Of a DNA stretch of 41,880 nucleotides, positions 33,742 to 41,880 are shown in pieces. Source of the stretch: Phenylobacterium deserti (GTDB lineage: Bacteria; Pseudomonadota; Alphaproteobacteria; Caulobacterales; Caulobacteraceae); assembly GCA_945883235.1 (NCBI GenBank), contig CAMCXF010000030.1, positions 1-41,880 of the forward strand, read 5' to 3'. The first letter of the stretch is position 1. Each line of letters begins with the position of its first letter. The position numbers were made by a program, and so were the translations under genes. The notes beneath the pieces are model-generated. The model was given only the letters and a program-made list of their open reading frames with translations. It was not told the DNA's origin and did no database searches.

Positions 33742-35688
33742 CTAGCTCTTGACCTTCACGTACTCACCAGGCGCATCGCCCAGGGGCTTGAGTGGCCCCG
33801 TGGCCGGGTCGCGGGCTGGTATCATCCTGCCCGACTTGGCGGACAGCCATGCAGCCCAGTGGGGCCACCATGAACCGGGGGCTTCCACCGCGCCGGCGCG
33901 CCACTCATCGAGCGAGGCGGGCAGGGCGTTGTTGGTCCAGTGTTGATACTTGTTGGCGATGGGCGCGTTGATCACGCCTGCGATATGGCCAGAGCCGGCC
34001 ATCGTGAACGTGGTCGGGCCGCCGAACAATCGGGCGCCTTTGAAGACCGATTTCGCCGGGGCGATGTGGTCTTCCTTGGACGACTGCACGTAAATCGGCA
34101 CCTTCACCGTGCTGAGATCGATCCGTACGTTGTCGAGCACCAGTTCGCCCTTGGCCATGGCGTTCTCGCCATAGAAGCGTCGCAGATAGAAGGTGTGCAG
34201 GGTTTTGGGCATGCGGGTCTGGTCCGAATTCCAGAACAGCAGATCGAAGGGCTTGGGTTCCTTGCCCATCAGGTAGTTGTTGACGAAGAACGACCAGATC
34301 AGATCGTTGCCGCGGAGCGCATTGAAGGTGTCGGCCATGGTCTGGCCCGACAGCACGCCACCGCCTTCGTCCATCTTCTTTTCGAGGTCGCCCAGCCAGT
34401 CCTCGTTTGTGAACAACAGCAGGTCGCCCGCCTCGGAAAAATCCTGCTGGGCCGCGAAAAACGTGGCCGAACCGATGGAAGTGTCGCCCTTGGCGGCCAT
34501 GTGCGCCAGCGTTGCCGATAACAACGTGCCGCCGATGCAATAGCCGACGGTGTTCACGTGATCGACGCCGGCCTGTTTCATGGCCGCACCGACGCCCTCG
34601 TAGATCCCCTGCCGCATGTAATCTTCGAATGTCTTAGTTGCCAGCGAGGCGTCAGGATTGACCCACGACGCCACGAAAACCGTAAAGCCCTGGCTCGCGA
34701 GCCACCGGATCAGTGAATTCTCGGGTCGCAGATCCATGATGTAGAACTTGTTGATCCATGGCGGGAAGATCAGCAGCGGGATCTCGTGGACCTGCTCGGT
34801 CGACGGAGAAAATTGCAGGAGTTCAATGATTTCATTGCGGAAAACGACTTTTCCCGGCGCTGTGGCGACGTTCTCGCCGATCTTGAACATATCATAGTCA
34901 GTCTGGGCGATGGACAGTGCGCCGCCGCCCCGCTGCAGGTCAGCCTGGAAATTCTCCATGCCTTTGACGAGACTTTGTCCGCCTGACGTCATGACCTCTT
35001 TCAAGGCCGTGGGGTTGGAAGCCAGGAAATTCGATGGGGCGAAGGCGTCGGTCAGCATTCGCATGAAGAACTCGACACGGCGCTTTTCCAGCGGGTCCAC
35101 ACCGTCGACGTCGGACACCATGTCGTTCAGGAAATTCGCGGTCAGCAGGTAGGACTGCTTGATCACGTCGAACACGGGATTGTCAGACCAGTCGGGGTCA
35201 TTGAAGCGCTTGTCGCCCTTGGCTGGTGACACGACAGGCTCTGAAGTCTCGCCTGAAGCTCGCCGGGCCGTCGTCTGCCAGAGCTCCAGGTACTTGGCGA
35301 ACAGATCTCCCTGCGCCCGCATCATCCGCTCAGGCTGGGCTGCCAGACGGCCTATGACCTGGGTCAATGCCGGCGCTACGTGGAACGGATCGGGTGACAG
35401 CGCGGCGGGTCGTTCGGCCTGGCGCAACGCCATTTCCGCGATGGCCCCCTGAGCCGTCAGGGCGGCACGGGCGAGGTTCATCGACAAAGCTTCGATCTGC
35501 GCACGCTGGTCCGGACTGAACGTATTAGAATCAAAAATCGGCGGCATCTGGGCGGCCTGCTGCGGAGGCTGTGCGATGACTTGTGGCGCGACCTTGACGG
35601 TCTTCTTTTTGCCCGATGACTTGCCTGAGGCCTTGGCTCCTGACTTTCTGGCACTCTTGCCGGGCGATCCCGAGGTGGTTTCACTCAT
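33742..35688 (-). CDS. phaC: Class I poly(3-hydroxyalkanoate) synthase
   Basis: Polymerises (R)-3-hydroxyacyl-CoA into PHA storage granules; 648 aa. The first 40 residues are a Lys/Ser-rich tail (KSARKSGAKASGKSSGKKKT) not needed for catalysis. The N-terminal domain has SDNPVFDVIKQSYLLTANFL near 205-225. The alpha/beta-hydrolase core has IPLLIFPPWINKFYIMDLRP near 315-335, the lipase box VNTVGYCIGGTLLSATLAHM with the nucleophilic Cys near 390, the Asp in SSKEDHIAPAKSVFKGARLF near 545, and the His in AGSGHIAGVINAP near 575. GAGGAC before the ATG supports the start. It is divergent from a small lipoprotein gene. phaA, phaB and phaR are not in the window. Confidence 0.96.
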   Translation of the reverse strand: MSETTSGSPGKSARKSGAKASGKSSGKKKTVKVAPQVIAQPPQQAAQMPPIFDSNTFSPDQRAQIEALSMNLARAALTAQGAIAEMALRQAERPAALSPDPFHVAPALTQVIGRLAAQPERMMRAQGDLFAKYLELWQTTARRASGETSEPVVSPAKGDKRFNDPDWSDNPVFDVIKQSYLLTANFLNDMVSDVDGVDPLEKRRVEFFMRMLTDAFAPSNFLASNPTALKEVMTSGGQSLVKGMENFQADLQRGGGALSIAQTDYDMFKIGENVATAPGKVVFRNEIIELLQFSPSTEQVHEIPLLIFPPWINKFYIMDLRPENSLIRWLASQGFTVFVASWVNPDASLATKTFEDYMRQGIYEGVGAAMKQAGVDHVNTVGYCIGGTLLSATLAHMAAKGDTSIGSATFFAAQQDFSEAGDLLLFTNEDWLGDLEKKMDEGGGVLSGQTMADTFNALRGNDLIWSFFVNNYLMGKEPKPFDLLFWNSDQTRMPKTLHTFYLRRFYGENAMAKGELVLDNVRIDLSTVKVPIYVQSSKEDHIAPAKSVFKGARLFGGPTTFTMAGSGHIAGVINAPIANKYQHWTNNALPASLDEWRAGAVEAPGSWWPHWAAWLSAKSGRMIPARDPATGPLKPLGDAPGEYVKVKS

Positions 35689-35767
35689 TGTGGCGTCCTC
35701 CAGATCGGCGCAGAATTTGATCGCGCTCTTTCGCGGCCAGCGTTCATCGCATAAGACTTTGCCGCAT

Positions 35768-36211
35768 ATGAACGCTTCGCGCCCGCTTTTTCCGATTGTC
35801 GCCGTCAGGATCAAGCCCTTGGCCCTGATTTCCGGATGCATGTTGCTGGCCGCATGCGTTGGGAATCCCTTCAAGGACGCCGCAATCGATCCGAAATCGC
35901 CTGTCGCCGCAGACGTGGCCCGGCTGACACGTGGCGACGCTACATTTCCTGCATTCTCCGACATCCCAAACGCGCCCAAGGATGTGCGGCCAATCGCCAA
36001 TTACGGACGTCACGCACAGGCCATGCTGAACGCCGGAGCGGCACTGGAACGCGATACCGCGCCCGATACCTGGACGCTCAATGCTACCGACGCCTTTGTT
36101 GAAAAAGCAAGGCGTGACGTAGGCCCCCAGATCGAGCCGCCGAAGCCCGGCGACGCTGAAGCTTTTGCCCGGGAGCTTCGCGAACGAGCTACACCGCCTC
36201 CGCCGCGCTAG
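35768..36211 (+). CDS. Small lipoprotein of unknown function
   Basis: A 147-aa predicted lipoprotein with lipobox LAAC (Cys near residue 30) and a moderately long N-terminal lead that includes PLALISGCMLL. The mature sequence is unstructured-looking and rich in Pro and Ala (VGNPFKDAAIDPKSPVAADV, TFPAFSDIPNAPKDVRPIAN, EPPKPGDAEAFARELRERAT). No domain is recognised. It precedes the aminotransferase by 122 bp. Comparable short lipoproteins sit upstream of this aminotransferase in Caulobacterales. The start could be later, at the ATG just before LLAACVG. Confidence 0.65.
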   Translation: MNASRPLFPIVAVRIKPLALISGCMLLAACVGNPFKDAAIDPKSPVAADVARLTRGDATFPAFSDIPNAPKDVRPIANYGRHAQAMLNAGAALERDTAPDTWTLNATDAFVEKARRDVGPQIEPPKPGDAEAFARELRERATPPPPR

Positions 36212-36333
36212 GGCCGGCGAGAGGCAAAAATTCCTTCAGCCGGCTTGGCCGACTCCCGCCCGGAGTCTATCGAAAGCCTGATATCAGCTCGCAGATCGAC
36301 CGCAGGGGCGCTCGCGGCGAAAGAGCTCTGGTA

Positions 36334-37554
36334 ATGACACCTGAATTCCACCGTATCCGTCGCCTTCCGCCTTACGTTCTGGAGGAGGTCAATCGCATCA
36401 AGGCACGACTTCGTGCCGAGGGCGTGGACATTATCGACTTCGGCATGGGTAACCCTGACATGCCGACGCCCAAGCACATCGTCGACAAGCTGATCGAGAC
36501 CGCTCGCGACCCGAAATCCGGACGCTACTCGGCCTCAAAAGGCATCATCGGCCTGCGGCGAGCCATGGCGGGCTACTATGATCGCCGGTTCGGCGTGAAA
36601 CTGAACCCCGACACCGAGGTCATCGCCACCCTGGGTTCCAAGGAGGGATTTGCCAACCTGGCCCAGGCCCTGACCGCTCCCGGCGACGTAATCATCTGTC
36701 CAAACCCCGCCTATCCGATCCATGCCTATGGCTTCATTATGGCGGGTGGCGTGATCCGCCATGTGCCGGCCCATTCGCCGGAGGCGTATCTTGCGGGCGT
36801 CAGCCGTGCGGTAAAACACTCCGCTCCACCGCCGACTGTCCTGATCCTGTCCTATCCGTCCAATCCGACTGCACAGTGCGTTGATCTGGACTTCTACCGC
36901 GACGCCATCGCGCTGGCCCGCAAGCACGACATGCTGGTGATCTCGGACATCGCGTACTCAGAGATCTATTTCGACGACAATCCGCCCCCCTCGGTGCTGC
37001 AGGTTGAAGGAGCCAAGGATATCGCCGTTGAGGTCAACTCGCTGTCCAAGACCTTTGCGATGGCAGGATGGCGGGTCGGCATGGTGGTGGGCAACGAGCG
37101 CATCTGCTCGGCGCTGGCCCGGGTAAAGTCCTATCTGGACTATGGGGCCTACACACCGATCCAGGTGGCTGCTGCGGCCGCCCTGAACGGCCCGACCGAA
37201 TGCATCGAAGAGATCCGGGGGATCTACAAGGCACGTCGGGACACACTGATTGATTCCATGAAGCGCGCTGGCTGGGACATCCCCGCGCCGTCGGCGTCGA
37301 TGTTTGCCTGGGCGCCTGTGCCTGAGCAGTTCAAGGAAGCGGGATCTCTGCTATTTTCCAAGCTATTGATCGAAGAGGCCGGGGTTGCCGTGGCCCCCGG
37401 CGTTGGATTTGGCGAGTATGGTGAGGGTTTCGTGCGCGTTGGTCTGGTCGAGAACGAGCACCGCATTCGGCAAGCGGCCCGTAACGTGAAGAAGTTCCTG
37501 TCGAATGCCGACGAAATCCTGAGTCGTGCGCCCAATGCCATGGGCACCCAATGA
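36334..37554 (+). CDS. Class I/II PLP aminotransferase (AlaC / LL-DAP aminotransferase type)
   Basis: A fold-type I aminotransferase of 406 aa. Visible features are FGMGNPDMPTPKHIVDKLIE near 35-55, TLGSKEGFANLAQALTAPGD near 95-115, CPNPAYPIHAYGFIMAGGVI near 118-138, SYPSNPTAQCVDLDFYRDAI near 170-190, DIAYSEIYFDDNPPPSVLQ near 205-225, and the PLP lysine in VNSLSKTFAMAGWRVGMVVG near 235-250. The sequence is close to AlaC glutamate-pyruvate aminotransferases and LL-diaminopimelate aminotransferases, which motifs cannot separate. It overlaps the hom start by 4 nt (ATGA), so it is coupled to the aspartate-family pathway. Confidence 0.9.
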   Translation: MTPEFHRIRRLPPYVLEEVNRIKARLRAEGVDIIDFGMGNPDMPTPKHIVDKLIETARDPKSGRYSASKGIIGLRRAMAGYYDRRFGVKLNPDTEVIATLGSKEGFANLAQALTAPGDVIICPNPAYPIHAYGFIMAGGVIRHVPAHSPEAYLAGVSRAVKHSAPPPTVLILSYPSNPTAQCVDLDFYRDAIALARKHDMLVISDIAYSEIYFDDNPPPSVLQVEGAKDIAVEVNSLSKTFAMAGWRVGMVVGNERICSALARVKSYLDYGAYTPIQVAAAAALNGPTECIEEIRGIYKARRDTLIDSMKRAGWDIPAPSASMFAWAPVPEQFKEAGSLLFSKLLIEEAGVAVAPGVGFGEYGEGFVRVGLVENEHRIRQAARNVKKFLSNADEILSRAPNAMGTQ

Positions 37555-38843
37555 GCGGGGGAAAAAGCTGGCGCATCGGCATTGCAGGTCTTGGAACCGT
37601 GGGGGCCGGCCTGCTCGACATCCTGTCGAGAAGACCGGATTTCGCACCGGCATCGGGCCTTGCAGTTGTCCGAGGGGTTTCGGCCCGCTCCCGCTCAAGA
37701 CCGCGGCCATTTGATATTTCGAACCTGCCCTGGTTTGACGATCCCGTTGTTCTGGCGGCATCGCCCGAGATTGATGTCTTTGTCGAGTTGATCGGCGGTT
37801 CAGACGGCCCTGCCAAAGCTGCCGTTGAAGCGGCGCTGAAGGCCGGCAAGCCTGTGGTCACGGCCAACAAGGCTTTGATAGCTGAGCATGGAGCGGCTTT
37901 GGCAATCCTGGCTGAAGATTGCGGTGTACCCCTACTGTTCGAGGCAGCTGTGATGGGCGGAGTGCCCGCCGTCAAAATAGTCCGCGAATCGCTGGTCGGC
38001 GATGAAATCCAGTCGATCGCCGGGATTCTGAACGGGACCTGCAACTACATCCTGACCGAGATGGAAGCGACGGGCCGGTCTTTCGCCGACGTTCTCGCCG
38101 AGGCCCAGCGCCTTGGCTACGCTGAGGCTGATCCATCAACCGATGTGGGCGGCTTCGATGCCGCCCACAAGATCACCATTCTGGCGGCCCTGGCATTCGG
38201 ATGTGCGCCCAACTTTGCCGCCACCGAGGTCGAGGGGATCGAACAGGTCGAGTTGCTCGACATTCATATGGCCCGTGATCTGGGCTACCGGATCAAACTT
38301 GTGGCGTCGGCAGATCGATCCGGTGACGGCGCGCTGGTCCGGGTTCATCCGTCACTGGCTCCCTTGAGCCATCCGTTGGCTCAGGCCGGGGGCGCGCTCA
38401 ACGCCCTCTTTATCGAAAGTTCGCGTACCGGGCGGATTTTCGTACAAGGCCCCGGCGCGGGGGCGGGCCCTACAGCTGTCGCCGTCGCGGCGGACATCGC
38501 CGACGTCATAGCCGGCGTCCGGCGGCCGGTGTTCCAGGCACCTGCGCGCAGCTTGCCTCTGAGCCAACCCGTCGATCCATCGAAAATGATGTGCCGTGCC
38601 TACCTGCGGTTCCTGGTCAAGGACGAGCCGGGGGTCATTGCAGCCGTTTCAGAAACCCTGGCCGAAGCTGGTGTTTCCATCGAGAGCTTCCTCCAAAAGC
38701 CGGTAGAAGGTGCCCAGGGCGTGCCTATCGTCCTGACGACCCACAATGTCGCGGAATCCGTGCTGACGGCGGCGGTTGATCGGATAGCGAGCCTGGCCGC
38801 CGTTCTGGATCAGCCCCGGATGTTCCGCATCGCGCGTATCTGA
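37551..38843 (+). CDS. hom: Homoserine dehydrogenase
   Basis: NAD(P)H-dependent reduction of aspartate semialdehyde to homoserine, the branch to threonine and methionine; 430 aa. The N-terminal Rossmann domain has WRIGIAGLGTVGAGLLDILS. KPVVTANKALIAEHGAALAI near 105-124 and AAVMGGVPAVKIVRESLVGD near 133-153 hold the active-site Lys and Gly residues, and ILNGTCNYILTEMEATGRSF near 160-180 is the family signature. A C-terminal ACT domain (LVKDEPGVIAAVSETLAEAG, near 350-425) suggests threonine feedback. It is coupled to the aminotransferase (ATGA overlap). Confidence 0.95.
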   Translation: MSGGKSWRIGIAGLGTVGAGLLDILSRRPDFAPASGLAVVRGVSARSRSRPRPFDISNLPWFDDPVVLAASPEIDVFVELIGGSDGPAKAAVEAALKAGKPVVTANKALIAEHGAALAILAEDCGVPLLFEAAVMGGVPAVKIVRESLVGDEIQSIAGILNGTCNYILTEMEATGRSFADVLAEAQRLGYAEADPSTDVGGFDAAHKITILAALAFGCAPNFAATEVEGIEQVELLDIHMARDLGYRIKLVASADRSGDGALVRVHPSLAPLSHPLAQAGGALNALFIESSRTGRIFVQGPGAGAGPTAVAVAADIADVIAGVRRPVFQAPARSLPLSQPVDPSKMMCRAYLRFLVKDEPGVIAAVSETLAEAGVSIESFLQKPVEGAQGVPIVLTTHNVAESVLTAAVDRIASLAAVLDQPRMFRIARI

Positions 38844-38896
38844 GACTTTAAGACAATCGTGCTGTAAGGCGCAGACCGTAGGGTTGGGAAATCGAC

Positions 38897-39850
38897 ATGA
38901 GCTCTGAAGTTCTGGACCGCAGCCTGGTGCTGGACGCCGTCCGTGTGACCGAGACCGCCGCCATCGCCGCATGGAAACTCGTAGGCCGGGGCGACGAAAA
39001 GGAAGCCGATCAAGCTGCGGTCGACGCCATGCGTACGGCGCTGAACGATCTCGATATTGACGGCGAGATCGTGATCGGCGAGGGCGAGCGCGACGAAGCG
39101 CCGATGCTCTATATCGGCGAAAAAGTCGGCAAGGGCGGTAAACATAAGATCGACATTGCGCTGGACCCGCTGGAGGGCACCACACTGACAGCCAAAGCCA
39201 TGGCCAACGCGCTGGCGGTGATGGCCTGGGCGCCCAAGGGCACCATGCTGAATGCGCCCGACACCTATATGGACAAGATTGCCTGCGGTCCGGGCTATCC
39301 GGCCGGCGTGATCGACCTGGACAAGAGTCCAGCCGACAACGTCCGTGCGCTGGCCAAGGCCAAGGGCGTCGAGCCCTCCGAAATCACCGTCTGCGTGCTG
39401 GACCGCCCCCGCCATGCCGAAATCATCGCAGGCCTGCGCGAAGTCGGTGCTCGTGTTTATCTGATCACCGACGGTGACGTTGCCGGGGTCATGAATACGG
39501 CTGACCCCGAGACCGGCGTAGACCTGTACGTCGGTTCCGGCGGCGCGCCCGAGGGCGTGCTTGCCTGCGCGGCCCTGAAATGCGTCGGGGGTCAGTTCCA
39601 GGGCCGGCTGGTGTTCCGCAACGCCGACGAGCGCGCCCGTGCTGCCCGGGTCGGTATCACCGATCTGGACCGCAAGTACGATCTGCACGAAATGGTCCGT
39701 GCAGATGCCATCTTCGCCGCCACCGGTGTAACATCCGGAGCGCTGCTGGATGGTGTGACCGTAAAGGACGGCTTCATCCATACCCATACGCTGGTGATGA
39801 ACTCGGCCACGCGCACGGTGCGGGAAGTGCGGATGAAGCGGCCGGTTTGA
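38897..39850 (+). CDS. glpX: Class II fructose-1,6-bisphosphatase
   Basis: Hydrolyses fructose 1,6-bisphosphate in gluconeogenesis, as a metal-dependent phosphatase of the GlpX type; 317 aa. Key sequence: LVTETAAIAAWKLVGRG-like opening (here VRVTETAAIAAWKLVGRGDE), DIDGEIVIGEGERDEAPMLY near 54-74, IDIALDPLEGTTLTAKAMAN with the metal-binding DPLEGT near 88-107, LITDGDVAGVMNTADPETGV near 185-205, and GSGGAPEGVLACAALKCVGG near 210-230. It follows hom by 53 bp and may share its transcript. The hom-glpX-recJ order is a Caulobacterales pattern. Confidence 0.96.
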   Translation: MSSEVLDRSLVLDAVRVTETAAIAAWKLVGRGDEKEADQAAVDAMRTALNDLDIDGEIVIGEGERDEAPMLYIGEKVGKGGKHKIDIALDPLEGTTLTAKAMANALAVMAWAPKGTMLNAPDTYMDKIACGPGYPAGVIDLDKSPADNVRALAKAKGVEPSEITVCVLDRPRHAEIIAGLREVGARVYLITDGDVAGVMNTADPETGVDLYVGSGGAPEGVLACAALKCVGGQFQGRLVFRNADERARAARVGITDLDRKYDLHEMVRADAIFAATGVTSGALLDGVTVKDGFIHTHTLVMNSATRTVREVRMKRPV

Positions 39851-39925
39851 TTGAAGCCGCTCCATCGGCGGGTGGCGACTCAGGCCGAGGAGCCCGATAC
39901 TGGGAGGTGGGAGTCGGACCGACAG

Positions 39926-41743
39926 ATGGTGAATGGCGACAAAGCCGATCAAACCGTGTCCCGGGAAGGCTACCTCGGTGTTACGCGTTCGTTGTCGGGA
40001 CGGCTTTGGCGAGAACGGCCCGCCGAGCCTGACGTCGTTCGTCGTCACCAGCTGAACCATGGCCTGTCCGAACCGGTGGCGCGTGCGCTGGCCTCGCGAG
40101 GCGTGGGTGTGGACGCCGGGCAGGACTTTCTCCATCCGACGCTCAAGGCCCAGTTTCCCGATCCCTCCTCCTTCGCCGACATGGATCGCGCGGCGGAAAT
40201 TCTGGTCGATGCCCTGAGCCAGGGCCGCAAGGTGGCAGTGTTTGCTGACTATGATGTCGACGGGGCGTCGTCGGCGGCGCAACTGGTGCGCTGGTTTCGC
40301 GCGATGGGCCTCGAAATCTCGATCTATGTCCCGGACAGAATTCTGGAGGGATATGGTCCGTCACCGGCAGCTTTCCGACGCCTGAAGGACGAAGGTGCCG
40401 ATCTGGTGATCACGGTCGATTGCGGTGCCGCTGCCTACGATGCACTCAAGTTTGCTGCGGAAATCGAACTGCCGGTCGTGGTGGTTGATCACCATCTGAT
40501 GCGGGCCGGCGAGATCCCGGCCGTCGCCGCGCTGGTCAATCCCAACCGCCCGGATTGTCGCTCGGGGCAGGGGCATCTGGCGGCGGCGGGCGTGGTGTTC
40601 GTGCTGTTGGCAGCCTTGAACCGCGAGGCCAGGCGACGGGGCTTGTTCGGCGACCGAGCTGAACCCGATATCCGCGCCTGGCTGGACCTCGCGGCGATGG
40701 GGGCAATCTGTGATGTCACTGAGTTGATCGGCTTCAATCGCGCTCTGGCGGCCCAGGGCCTCAAGGTAATGTCCGCTTGGCGAAACCCGGGCCTCCAAGC
40801 GCTTATGCAAGTCGCCAAGGCCGAGGGACCGGCCTCTGTGTTCCATGTGGGGTTTTTGCTGGGACCAAGGATCAACGCAGGCGGGCGGATCGGGCGCGCG
40901 GACCTGGGCGCGCGGCTGCTGTCGACGGATGATCCGGTTGAGGCCGCGGCGCTGGCGGCGGAACTGGATGCCCTGAACGGGTCTCGCAAGGATGTAGAGC
41001 ACGACGTGCAGGAGGCGGCCGTCCGTCAGATCGAGCGTGAGAGCAACCAGTCCGACGCGCCTTGTCTGATCGTGGCTCAGGATGACTGGCATCCCGGCGT
41101 CATTGGCATCGTCGCGGGACGGCTTCGAGAGCGATTCCGCAAGCCCGTGATGGTCATCGGCATTGATCGGCCCGGCAATGTGGGCAAGGGCTCTGGCCGG
41201 TCGCAACCGGGGGTTAATCTGGGGCGTGCGGTTCAGGCGGCTTATGATGCGGGTTTGCTGCTGTCGGGCGGAGGCCACGCAATGGCGGCGGGACTATCCG
41301 TGAGACCCGACACCATCCCCGAACTGCGCGCGTTCCTTTGCGACCAGATGGCCGGGGAATGTGAGATCGCCACGGCGGCGGACGCCCTGGAGTTTGACGC
41401 CCTGATCACCAGCCGGGGCGCGGATCGTGGCCTCTGGACCGAGTTTCAAAGAATGGCACCGTTTGGCCCCGGCAATCCTGAGCCGCTGTTTGCGTTGTCG
41501 GACGTGCGTGTAGAGCGGCCGATGGCGCTCAAAGGCGGGCACGTCCGGTGTACCCTGACTGACCAGACAGGGGGGCGCCTGAAGGCTATTGCCTGGCGCT
41601 GTGAGGATACCGAGATCGGCCAGCGGCTACTGCGGGACGGCGGCCTGATCCACGTCGCAGGCAGGCTGAAACCGGATGATTGGCAGGGTCGCCAAGGCGT
41701 CCAGCTTGAGATCGAGGACGTCGCTGATCCCCGGCGCGTCTGA
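39926..41743 (+). CDS. recJ: Single-stranded-DNA exonuclease RecJ
   Basis: A 5'-3' ssDNA exonuclease for recombination and mismatch repair; 605 aa. DHH motifs: KVAVFADYDVDGASSAAQLV near 110, DLVITVDCGAAAYDALKFAA near 157, VVVVDHHLMRAGEIPAVAAL near 182, then DLAAMGAICDVTELIGFNRA near 255. The DHHA1 domain has DWHPGVIGIVAGRLRERFRK near 388 and GLLLSGGGHAMAAGLSVRP near 445. The OB-like C-terminus includes FQRMAPFGPGNPEPLFALSD near 505. The ATG at 39926 was chosen, with GGAGG about 20 nt upstream; the frame also opens with a TTG immediately after the glpX stop, so the exact N-terminus is uncertain. Confidence 0.94.
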   Translation: MVNGDKADQTVSREGYLGVTRSLSGRLWRERPAEPDVVRRHQLNHGLSEPVARALASRGVGVDAGQDFLHPTLKAQFPDPSSFADMDRAAEILVDALSQGRKVAVFADYDVDGASSAAQLVRWFRAMGLEISIYVPDRILEGYGPSPAAFRRLKDEGADLVITVDCGAAAYDALKFAAEIELPVVVVDHHLMRAGEIPAVAALVNPNRPDCRSGQGHLAAAGVVFVLLAALNREARRRGLFGDRAEPDIRAWLDLAAMGAICDVTELIGFNRALAAQGLKVMSAWRNPGLQALMQVAKAEGPASVFHVGFLLGPRINAGGRIGRADLGARLLSTDDPVEAAALAAELDALNGSRKDVEHDVQEAAVRQIERESNQSDAPCLIVAQDDWHPGVIGIVAGRLRERFRKPVMVIGIDRPGNVGKGSGRSQPGVNLGRAVQAAYDAGLLLSGGGHAMAAGLSVRPDTIPELRAFLCDQMAGECEIATAADALEFDALITSRGADRGLWTEFQRMAPFGPGNPEPLFALSDVRVERPMALKGGHVRCTLTDQTGGRLKAIAWRCEDTEIGQRLLRDGGLIHVAGRLKPDDWQGRQGVQLEIEDVADPRRV

Positions 41744-41758
41744 GCAAGTTCCCCCTGC

Positions 41759-41787
41759 TTGCGCACCAATTCGAAGGCGTCTATAGA
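41759..41787 (+). promoter_or_regulatory. Promoter of tRNA-Glu
   Basis: TTGCGC (41759-41764), a 17-bp spacer and TATAGA (41782-41787) give a strong housekeeping-type promoter. Transcription would begin near 41794, about 12 nt before the mature tRNA, in keeping with a short 5' trailer removed by RNase P. Confidence 0.65.
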
Positions 41788-41805
41788 GCGCGGCTCGCGC
41801 CGAGT

Positions 41806-41880
41806 GGTCCCTTCGTCTATCGGTTAGGACGCCAGGTTTTCAACCTGGAGAGAGGGGTTCGACTCCCCTAGGGACTACCA
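41806..41880 (+). tRNA. tRNA-Glu(TTC)
   Basis: A 75-nt cloverleaf ending with the last base of the window. The acceptor GGTCCCT pairs with AGGGACT (a G-T pair at position 1-72). The anticodon arm CCAGG-TTTTCAA-CCTGG reads TTC. The T-arm is GAGGGGTTCGACTCCCC-like. The CCA end is encoded. Confidence 0.96.

Noticed and set aside
35689..35767. Second FixK-like box before phaC
   Set aside because: TTGATC occurs but the matching TCAA half-site at the right spacing is missing.
38810..40282. 490-codon minus-strand frame opposite glpX and recJ
   Set aside because: Shadow frame rich in His, Gln and Arg. glpX and recJ have all catalytic motifs on the plus strand.

Overview
The window is a stretch of high-G+C alphaproteobacterial chromosome. 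Gene content and order (bamE / cytochrome bc1 chaperone / DUF177 / plsX / fabH / ihfA / MerR-like; rplM-rpsI-argC; aminotransferase-hom-glpX-recJ; ribD-ribE-ribH-nusB-thiL; a K+-independent-type hppA) point to Caulobacterales (Caulobacteraceae). The genus cannot be fixed from sequence reading alone. I see no prophage, insertion sequence, CRISPR array or secretion cluster. Most of the window is core metabolism, with a few accessory patches at about 10.5-13.4 kb, 16.6-19.4 kb and 31.9-33.7 kb.

Layout. 0-6.7 kb: the start of a truncated C-type-lectin-domain protein, hemB (minus strand), a membrane acyltransferase, then a valine-degradation operon (isobutyryl-CoA dehydrogenase-type enzyme, 3-hydroxyisobutyryl-CoA hydrolase, 3-hydroxyisobutyrate dehydrogenase) interrupted by an exported predicted methyltransferase. 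6.7-10.6 kb: hemA, preceded by a perfect FixK/FNR-type box; glyA, preceded by a strong match to the ZTP (pfl) riboswitch; then nrdR. The spacers around glyA and nrdR carry GC-rich inverted repeats. 10.6-13.4 kb: a lipoprotein, a RelB/RelE-type toxin-antitoxin pair with two tandem dyads at its promoter, an unknown secreted protein, and a low-G+C patch with one doubtful small ORF.

13.4-16.6 kb: a tightly packed riboflavin / nusB / thiL operon. Its ribD gene encodes only the reductase domain, and no ribBA lies between ribE and ribH. 16.6-19.4 kb: a sulfatase without a signal peptide, a two-domain retropepsin-like protease and a small exported protein. 19.5-26.5 kb: hppA with a textbook terminator, bamE, and the lipid-synthesis operon UQCC-DUF177-plsX-fabH-ihfA-merR, followed by tRNA-Pro(GGG). 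26.5-31.9 kb: an exported TonB-C-like protein, DUF2842, ctaA, rplM-rpsI, argC-GNAT, and a Tat-exported MsrB. 31.9-33.7 kb (minus strand): a PadR / HAAS (DUF1700) / GIN (DUF2807) operon with repeats at its promoter. 33.7-41.9 kb: phaC, a lipoprotein, an aminotransferase coupled to hom, glpX, recJ and tRNA-Glu(TTC).

Shared themes. Heme supply (hemA, hemB, ctaA) and respiratory assembly (the bc1 chaperone) recur, and the FixK-type box suggests hemA responds to oxygen. The ZTP riboswitch would tie glyA to folate one-carbon status. The most interesting signals are regulatory: these two elements, the toxin-antitoxin tandem dyads and the PadR promoter repeats. The reduced ribD locus comes next. I found no clearly new multi-gene system.
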